Origin: UBA9732 sp963609725
GTDB lineage: Bacteria > Spirochaetota > Spirochaetia > Sphaerochaetales > Sphaerochaetaceae
Assembly (NCBI GenBank): GCA_963609725.1
Contig: CAVDLI010000066.1
Coordinates: 1-9,227, forward strand
Length of the DNA stretch: 9,227 nt
Direction: 5' to 3'
In this document: positions 5,131 to 9,227 of the stretch, piece by piece
Numbering within the stretch: position 1 is the stretch's first letter
How the letters are laid out: each line of letters starts with the position of its first letter
The notes under the pieces: generated by a model
Databases searched by the model: none
What the model was told of the DNA's origin: nothing
What the model saw: the letters and a program-made list of their open reading frames with translations, nothing else
Translations under genes and position numbers: made by a program

Positions 5131-6465
5131 ATGGATTTTCTAAAAGATGACATTAAGCCAATCTACCGCAAGTATCTTTTCACAGCGTTTGGCAGCACAA
5201 TTGTAACATCAATTTACTCAGTAGTAGACATGGCTATGGTTGGCCAGTATCAAGGCCCCTCTGGTACTGCAGCACTTGCTGTTGTGGCTCCTTTGTGGAA
5301 CATAATTTTTAGCTTGGGTCTTCTCATGGGAATTGGCGGTAGTGTCATTTTCTCAACCAAACGAGGCATGGGCGCAAATGGTGATGAAAATCAATATTTT
5401 ACAGTCTCTATCATTGGTTCTGCCTTCTTATCTGTTTTAGCATGGATTTTAATAGTTTTTTTTGACGAACCAGTACTTAAATTTTTTGGAGCAGATGATG
5501 CTCTTATGGGTCTTGCAAAAAGTTATATTCTACCCATTAAGTTCATATTCCCTTGTTTTTTGTTTACACAAACGCTCAGTGCTTTTGTTAGGAATGATAA
5601 AAATCCAGGCCTTGCTTCTGCTAGTGTTCTAGCTGGCGGAATTTTCAACGTTTTTGGCGATTATTTTTGTGTTTTTACTTTAGACATGGGTGTTTTTGGT
5701 GCCGGTCTTGCAACCGCAATTGGGACTGTCATTTCTACAGTCATCCTCTTAACACACTTCTTTAGCAAGAAGAACACTCTTAAACTTGTAAAACCTGTAG
5801 ATTTTCTTAATAAATTAAAACAAATTTCTGTCACTGGTTTTTCTACTTTCTTCATTGACGTTGCAATGGGTATTTTAACCGTCCTCTTTAACCGCCAAAT
5901 TATGAAATACTTAGATGCAAATGCTCTTTCCATTTATGGCCCAATCATAAACATTAGCACAATTGTGCAATGCCTTTCTTACAGTATTGGACAAGCGGCA
6001 CAGCCTATTATATCAGTAAACTATGGAGCAGCAAACGATAGCCGTATACGTGAAACTCTCAAATATTCTATTGAGACAACCGCAATTCTGGGCATTATTG
6101 CAACTGCTTTGATAATGGCTCTTCCTTTGCAACTCATTCGTATTTTTATGACGCCAACACCTCAAATCCTTGAAATGGCTCCAAGTGTTATTAGGCGTTA
6201 TGCTCTGTCATTCTTACTTTTGCCTTTCAATGTATTCTCTACGTTCTATTTTCAAGCAATTTTGCGTCCTAAATATTCAATGACAGTATCTGTTGCCAGA
6301 GGTCTTGTTATAAGTGGCATTCTAATTCTAGTTTTGCCTGCAATATTTGATGCTAATTCTATATGGTTTACAATGCCACTTACAGAATTACTTGTCTTTG
6401 TTTATGCTGCAACAATGGTCAGAAAATGTACTTCTAAAGAGGAATTGACAAGGGTATCGGCCTAA
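5131..6465 (+). CDS. MATE family multidrug/toxin efflux transporter
   Basis: The product is an inner-membrane antiporter that exports organic, often cationic, compounds in exchange for Na+ or H+. Its 444 residues form two homologous halves with about 12 hydrophobic segments. The first half has SIYSVVDMAMVGQYQGPSGT (27-46), including D33, followed by a helix rich in small residues (AALAVVAPLWN). It continues with FVRNDKNPGLA (152-162) and GGIFNVFGDYF (169-179). The second half carries QPIISVNYGA (291-300), characteristic of the MepA/DinF-like MATE branch. The start has GGAG (5120-5123) 7 nt upstream. It is transcribed from the strong promoter at 4903-4931 through a leader with a terminator, so conditional expression is likely. 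The substrate is not predictable. It is probably monocistronic, since a separate promoter candidate precedes the next gene. Confidence 0.93.
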   Translation: MDFLKDDIKPIYRKYLFTAFGSTIVTSIYSVVDMAMVGQYQGPSGTAALAVVAPLWNIIFSLGLLMGIGGSVIFSTKRGMGANGDENQYFTVSIIGSAFLSVLAWILIVFFDEPVLKFFGADDALMGLAKSYILPIKFIFPCFLFTQTLSAFVRNDKNPGLASASVLAGGIFNVFGDYFCVFTLDMGVFGAGLATAIGTVISTVILLTHFFSKKNTLKLVKPVDFLNKLKQISVTGFSTFFIDVAMGILTVLFNRQIMKYLDANALSIYGPIINISTIVQCLSYSIGQAAQPIISVNYGAANDSRIRETLKYSIETTAILGIIATALIMALPLQLIRIFMTPTPQILEMAPSVIRRYALSFLLLPFNVFSTFYFQAILRPKYSMTVSVARGLVISGILILVLPAIFDANSIWFTMPLTELLVFVYAATMVRKCTSKEELTRVSA

Positions 6466-6544
6466 ATGCTAATAAAAACGCTCTAAGGGAGATTGGAGAT
6501 AACAAGCCCGCCAAATGATTTTATCCCTTTAAGTGTCCATACCT

Positions 6545-6573
6545 TAGACATAAACAATGTTTTGTGGTAAATT
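6545..6573 (+). promoter_or_regulatory. Predicted promoter of the NifU-like/GGGtGRT operon
   Basis: TAGACA (6545-6550, 5/6 match to TTGACA) and TAAATT (6568-6573, 4/6) are 17 nt apart, and TGG immediately before the -10 makes an extended -10 element. The start site would be near 6580, giving a leader of about 35 nt. In the preceding 80 bp, TCTAAGG (6482-6488) can pair with CCTTAGA (6542-6548), or AAGGGA (6485-6490) with TCCCTT (6524-6529). Neither pairing has a U-run, so no clear MATE terminator is found. Confidence 0.4.
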
Positions 6574-6614
6574 TTGTATATTCAAAAGTGAAAACGAAAT
6601 CAGGAGGATTTTGG

Positions 6615-7307
6615 ATGATCTATACTACAGAAGTACAGCATATGTGTCCTGTTGCCAAGGGTGCATATCATGGACCTGCTCCAATTCCAGAAGAAGGAAA
6701 ATGGGTACAGGCCAAGGAAATCAAAGACATCAGCGGACTTACTCACGGAGTTGGTTGGTGTGCTCCACAGCAGGGTGCCTGTAAGCTTACGCTTAATATT
6801 AAGGATGGAATCATTGAAGAAGCTCTTGTTGAGACCATTGGTTGCTCTGGCATGACTCACTCAGCAGCTATGGCTTCAGAAATCCTCATTGGAAAAACTA
6901 TCCTTGAGGCTTTGAATACAGACCTTGTTTGTGATGCTATTAATACAGCAATGAGAGAGCTTTTCCTTCAAATCGTTTATGGAAGAAGCCAGACAGCTTT
7001 CTCTGAGGGAGGTCTTCCAATTGGTGGTGGCCTTGAAGATCTTGGAAAGGGTCTTAGATCTCAAATTGGTACAATGTATGCAACAAAAGAGAAAGGACCA
7101 AGATACCTTGAACTTGCAGAAGGTTACGTAACAAAGATTGCTCTTAATGCACAGGATGAAATTATTGGATATGAGTTCGTTAACATGGGAAAAATGATGG
7201 AGTTCGTCAAACAAGGCCTTAGTGGAAACGAAGCACTCGAAAAAGCCAAGGGCCATTATGGTCAGTGGGACGATGCCGCAAAATATATTGATCCAAGGCA
7301 CGAGTAA
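6615..7307 (+). CDS. NifU/IscU-like protein with a long C-terminal extension, partner of the GGGtGRT protein
   Basis: Residues about 44-110 resemble the IscU/NifU-N iron-sulfur scaffold fold. KLTLNIKDGIIEEALVETIGC (57-77, read in two parts: KLTLNIKDG and IIEEALVETIGC) followed by SGMTHSAAMASEILIGKTILEA parallels the IscU core around its second ligand cysteine. C77 matches that ligand. C49 and C56 lie near the first-ligand region but not at its normal spacing, and C106 may replace the third ligand with a shorter interval. C11 near the start is extra. About 120 further residues (112-230) are not part of NifU-N and include GGLPIGGGLEDLGKGLRSQIG. The start at 6615 (230 residues) is chosen because AGGAGG (6602-6607) lies 7 nt upstream. 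The open frame extends further but without such a site. The gene is separated by 11 nt from the GGGtGRT gene, whose AAGGAGG overlaps this stop. Assembly or delivery of an Fe-S or other sulfur species to the partner is inference only. Confidence 0.8.
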   Translation: MIYTTEVQHMCPVAKGAYHGPAPIPEEGKWVQAKEIKDISGLTHGVGWCAPQQGACKLTLNIKDGIIEEALVETIGCSGMTHSAAMASEILIGKTILEALNTDLVCDAINTAMRELFLQIVYGRSQTAFSEGGLPIGGGLEDLGKGLRSQIGTMYATKEKGPRYLELAEGYVTKIALNAQDEIIGYEFVNMGKMMEFVKQGLSGNEALEKAKGHYGQWDDAAKYIDPRHE

Positions 7308-7318
7308 GGAGGACTGAC

Positions 7319-8320
7319 ATGGCTTTATTTGAAAGTTACGAAAGAAGAGTAGACCATATAAACGAAGTCATCGCACAGTATGGAATTAAGAGTATTGAAG
7401 AGTGCCGTCAAATTTGCAACGACCATGGCTTTGATCCTTATGATATTGTAAAAGGAATTCAGCCAATTGCATTTGACAACGCAGGTTGGGCTTATACTGT
7501 TGGTGCTGCTATTGCTATCAAAAAAGGCGTAAAGACAGCAGCAGAAGCCGCAGAAGCTATTGGCATTGGTCTTCAAAGTTTTTGTATTGCTGGTTCTGTT
7601 GCAGATGACAGAAAAGTAGGCATTGGACATGGTAATCTTGGCGCAATGCTTCTTAGAGATGAAACAAAATGTTTTGCATTCCTTGCCGGCCATGAGAGTT
7701 TTGCAGCAGCAGAAGGTGCTATTGGTATTGTAAAGAATGCTAACAAAGCAAGAAAAGAACCTCTTAGAGTTATTCTTAACGGTCTTGGAAAAGACGCAGC
7801 TCAAATTATCAGCAGAATTAATGGTTTCACATATGTTCAAACTCAGTTTGACTACTACACAGGAAAACTGAACATTGTTCGTGAAATTGCATACTCAAAA
7901 GGTGAAAGAGCTGCTGTTCGTTGCTATGGTGCAGACGATGTCCGTGAAGGTGTTGCAATCATGCATCATGAGGGTGTAGATGTTTCTATCACAGGAAACT
8001 CAACTAACCCAACCCGCTTCCAGCATCCTGTTGCCGGAACTTACAAGAAAGAATGCATTGAGCAAGGCAAAAAGTACTTCTCAGTTGCTTCTGGTGGTGG
8101 CACAGGAAGAACACTCCACCCAGACAACATGGCAGCCGGCCCTGCTTCTTACGGCATGACAGACACTATGGGCAGAATGCATTCCGATGCTCAATTTGCG
8201 GGCTCTTCTTCTGTTCCAGCTCACGTTGAGATGATGGGCTTCCTTGGAATGGGTAATAACCCAATGGTTGGAGCTACTGTAGCTGTAGCTGTTGCTGTTG
8301 ACCAAGCTTTGAATAAGTAA
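7319..8320 (+). CDS. GGGtGRT-family protein of unknown function
   Basis: The 333-residue protein carries the family's namesake motif, GGGTGRTLHPDN at 259-270, near a glycine- and alanine-rich C-terminus (MGFLGMGNNPMVGATVAVAV, 306-325). Other striking segments are GIQPIAFDNAGWAYTVGAA (46-64), GSVADDRKVGIGHGNLGAM (92-110), FAFLAGHESFAAAEGAIG (119-136) and TGNSTNPTRFQHP (225-237). There are six cysteines (29, 33, 89, 118, 202, 246), no signal peptide, and no membrane helix long or hydrophobic enough to be certain, so it is probably cytosolic. A strong AAGGAGG lies 6 nt before the ATG, suggesting high expression together with the upstream NifU-like gene. I recognise the family by its motif and know no established biochemical activity for it. 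Its pairing with an Fe-S-scaffold-like protein hints at a metal-sulfur cofactor, which is inference. A compound terminator follows. Confidence 0.88.
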   Translation: MALFESYERRVDHINEVIAQYGIKSIEECRQICNDHGFDPYDIVKGIQPIAFDNAGWAYTVGAAIAIKKGVKTAAEAAEAIGIGLQSFCIAGSVADDRKVGIGHGNLGAMLLRDETKCFAFLAGHESFAAAEGAIGIVKNANKARKEPLRVILNGLGKDAAQIISRINGFTYVQTQFDYYTGKLNIVREIAYSKGERAAVRCYGADDVREGVAIMHHEGVDVSITGNSTNPTRFQHPVAGTYKKECIEQGKKYFSVASGGGTGRTLHPDNMAAGPASYGMTDTMGRMHSDAQFAGSSSVPAHVEMMGFLGMGNNPMVGATVAVAVAVDQALNK

Positions 8321-8376
8321 TTATTGAGGTTTTGGCAAAAACGCTTTTTATAAAGCATTCTTGTACAAACCAAATT

Positions 8377-8429
8377 AAAAAGGGACTTTTGCAAAAGTCT
8401 ATTTAGACTTAAAGCAGAGTCCCTTTTTT
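8377..8429 (+). terminator. Compound intrinsic terminator after the GGGtGRT gene
   Basis: AAAAAGGGACT (8377-8387) pairs perfectly with AGTCCCTTTTT (8418-8428), with one further T. The interior holds a second perfect hairpin, AAGTCTA (8395-8401) with TAGACTT (8404-8410). The U-run on the 3' side makes it a terminator for the operon. It ends only about 10 nt before the ribosome binding site of the next gene, so that gene depends on read-through or on a promoter upstream of this structure. Confidence 0.75.
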
Positions 8430-8450
8430 AGTGCTTGCAAAGGAGAATTT

Positions 8451-8747
8451 ATGCGCCATTTCATAATTGTTAAATTTAATGATGATTTAAGCAAAAGAGC
8501 AAAAGAAGAAATAATTGAGAATGCAAAAAATTTGTTTGCACCAATTATTCAACAAGATGGCATAAAATCTGTTATATTTCACACTTCTTGCATTGACCGT
8601 CCAAATAGATATGACCTAATGATTGAAATCACAATGGATAAAGAAGCTTTGTGCTCTTATGATGATTGTGAAATTCACCACAAATGGAAAAATGATTTTA
8701 GCAAGTTCATTAAAAGTAAAGCTATTTTTGACTACGAAGAATTTTGA
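8451..8747 (+). CDS. Small Dabb (stress-responsive A/B barrel) domain protein
   Basis: The 98-residue protein fits the Dabb ferredoxin-like fold: an opening beta strand MRHFIIVKFN, a helix (about 15-32), a GIKSVIFHTS strand (37-46), the characteristic YDLMIEI strand (54-60), then a helix with SYDDCEIHHKWKNDF (69-83) and a closing strand ending FDYEE (93-97). Dabb proteins are small dimeric barrels, some binding small aromatic or polyketide ligands, but most bacterial members have no known role. AAAGGAG (8439-8445) lies 5 nt before the ATG. No good promoter fits between it and the terminator immediately upstream. A weak candidate (TTGAGG 8324-8329, TATAAA 8349-8354, 19-nt spacer) would transcribe through that hairpin. 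It converges with the Rpn-type gene, whose stop is 37 nt away. Confidence 0.75.
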   Translation: MRHFIIVKFNDDLSKRAKEEIIENAKNLFAPIIQQDGIKSVIFHTSCIDRPNRYDLMIEITMDKEALCSYDDCEIHHKWKNDFSKFIKSKAIFDYEEF

Positions 8748-8783
8748 GAGTCTAGGCACAAACGTGGCGGGATTAACAGACTT

Positions 8784-8993
8784 TTAAGACTTTAATATAC
8801 TCTGAACTTGCTCAATGGAGATTGATGCTCCCTTAGCGATATTTTCATCAGAAAGGCCAAGAGTTTTGAAACCTCTAACAATACGTCTTGTAGTTTCCTC
8901 TTGCCCTTCTACCTTTCCTTGAGAAAGACCTTGAGACAAGCCTTGTTCAAAACTTTCTTTTCTATTGTCATTTATTAGCATATCAAGTTTCAT
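8784..8993 (-). CDS. Possible internally started small Rpn product (69 residues)
   Basis: Inside the Rpn-type frame, the ATG at 8991-8993 is preceded on the minus strand by GGAGAAG (9001-9007), with the GGAG core about 10 nt away. The product would be MKLDMLINDNR plus the Gly/Gln/Glu-rich helix and the C-terminal helix pair, without the nuclease core. E. coli rpn genes make a comparable short C-terminal protein that inhibits the long one. Here the spacing is long and the element may be coincidental. Confidence 0.3.
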   Translation of the reverse strand: MKLDMLINDNRKESFEQGLSQGLSQGKVEGQEETTRRIVRGFKTLGLSDENIAKGASISIEQVQSILKS

Positions 8994-9227
8994 AAAGCCA
9001 CTTCTCCATCTGTCATTCTCATTATACTCTACAACATATCCATCAAGTATTTGTACAAGCTCACAATCACTCTTCTTCCCAATGGATGATGTTCCTCCGT
9101 TTATATACTTAAAAAACTCTCCCATGTCAAAACTAAGGTCATCTGTCTTGCCTTTGGTGTTTATGTATATATTAAACCTGCCATTGTTTTCTCTCAAGTC
9201 CGGCATGCCTTCACATGTAGAATAAAA
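8784..9227 (-). CDS. Rpn-family recombination-promoting nuclease / putative transposase, C-terminal part (gene continues beyond the window)
   Basis: The leftward frame is open to the right edge (147 residues visible, starting FYSTCEG), so the ATG at 9204-9206 is probably internal and not the true start. FNIYINTKGKTDD, FFKYINGG and a following Trp-Arg segment (NDRWRSGFMKLDM) match the end of the PD-(D/E)XK core in Rpn/YhgA-like proteins. The catalytic residues would lie upstream, outside the window. The tail has the family's Gly/Glu/Gln-rich helix (FEQGLSQGLSQGKVEGQEE) and a terminal helix pair (GLSDENIAKGASISIEQVQSIL). The tandem GLSQGLSQG repeat suggests length variation. Rpn proteins are linked to RecA-independent DNA transfer and, in E. 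coli, to phage defence through a full-length toxin and an internally started C-terminal antitoxin. Confidence 0.7.
   Translation of the reverse strand, partial: FYSTCEGMPDLRENNGRFNIYINTKGKTDDLSFDMGEFFKYINGGTSSIGKKSDCELVQILDGYVVEYNENDRWRSGFMKLDMLINDNRKESFEQGLSQGLSQGKVEGQEETTRRIVRGFKTLGLSDENIAKGASISIEQVQSILKS

Noticed and set aside
5118..5150. Ten-codon ORF starting at the ATG at 5118 and overlapping the MATE start
   Set aside because: No ribosome binding site of its own. It merely spans the GGAG that serves the MATE start.
6482..6548. Alternative pairings TCTAAGG/CCTTAGA and AAGGGA/TCCCTT after the MATE gene
   Set aside because: Both are short, have long loops and lack a U-run. They could be chance in AT-rich DNA, so no terminator or switch is claimed.
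6564..6614. Longer N-terminus of the NifU-like protein from a GTG-type start in 6564-6614
   Set aside because: AGGAGG lies 7 nt before the ATG at 6615, and the extension overlaps the predicted promoter and shows no scaffold-like residues.
7325..7840. Minus-strand open frame of 171 codons opposite the GGGtGRT gene
   Set aside because: Its composition (rich in Cys, Asn and Ser) is that expected of the reverse complement of this coding sequence, with no family motif.
8752..8786. AGTCT...AGACTTTT pairing between the convergent Dabb and Rpn-type genes as a terminator
   Set aside because: Only 5 bp of stem with a loop of more than 20 nt. Too weak to call.

Overview
The window comes from a low-GC bacterium with strong AGGAGG-type ribosome binding sites. 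The genes look most like those of anaerobic Firmicutes (Clostridia and relatives). The NifU-like/GGGtGRT gene pair, the TRAM-less RumA-type methyltransferase and the Rpn-type protein all fit that, but a spirochaete or another anaerobe that has exchanged genes with Firmicutes cannot be excluded. No ribosomal RNA, complete tRNA, CRISPR array or phage structural gene is visible.

Layout. Positions 1-130 look like one end of an IS3-family insertion sequence with the first codons of a transposase gene, cut by the window edge. A four-gene leftward block fills 176-4842. In order of transcription it is an ALDH3-type aldehyde dehydrogenase, a pseudouridine kinase (psuK), a pseudouridine-5'-phosphate glycosidase (psuG) and an RNA m5U methyltransferase (rlmD type). 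psuK and psuG form a complete route from pseudouridine to uracil plus ribose 5-phosphate, so nucleoside salvage is coupled to an RNA-modification enzyme. A divergent control region of about 290 bp (4843-5130) separates this block from a rightward MATE efflux transporter (5131-6465). It holds a near-consensus sigma-70 promoter, paired ACATT/AATGT dyads over both divergent promoters, and a roughly 190-nt MATE leader with a complete intrinsic terminator, a possible 12-residue leader peptide and a second long hairpin.

The rightward pair at 6615-8320 is the most interesting part. It is a NifU/IscU-like protein with an unusual cysteine layout and a long C-terminal extension, followed 11 nt later by a GGGtGRT-family protein. 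The two are clearly one operon with strong Shine-Dalgarno sites, and a compound hairpin terminator follows. I know of no established function for this pair. A small Dabb-domain protein (8451-8747) comes next. It faces the 3' part of an Rpn-type (PD-(D/E)XK recombination-promoting nuclease) gene running leftward from beyond the right edge. That fragment contains an internal ATG with an upstream GGAG that could produce a separate C-terminal product.

Functional calls rest on motifs read by eye. Promoters, hairpins and operators are predictions from sequence only.
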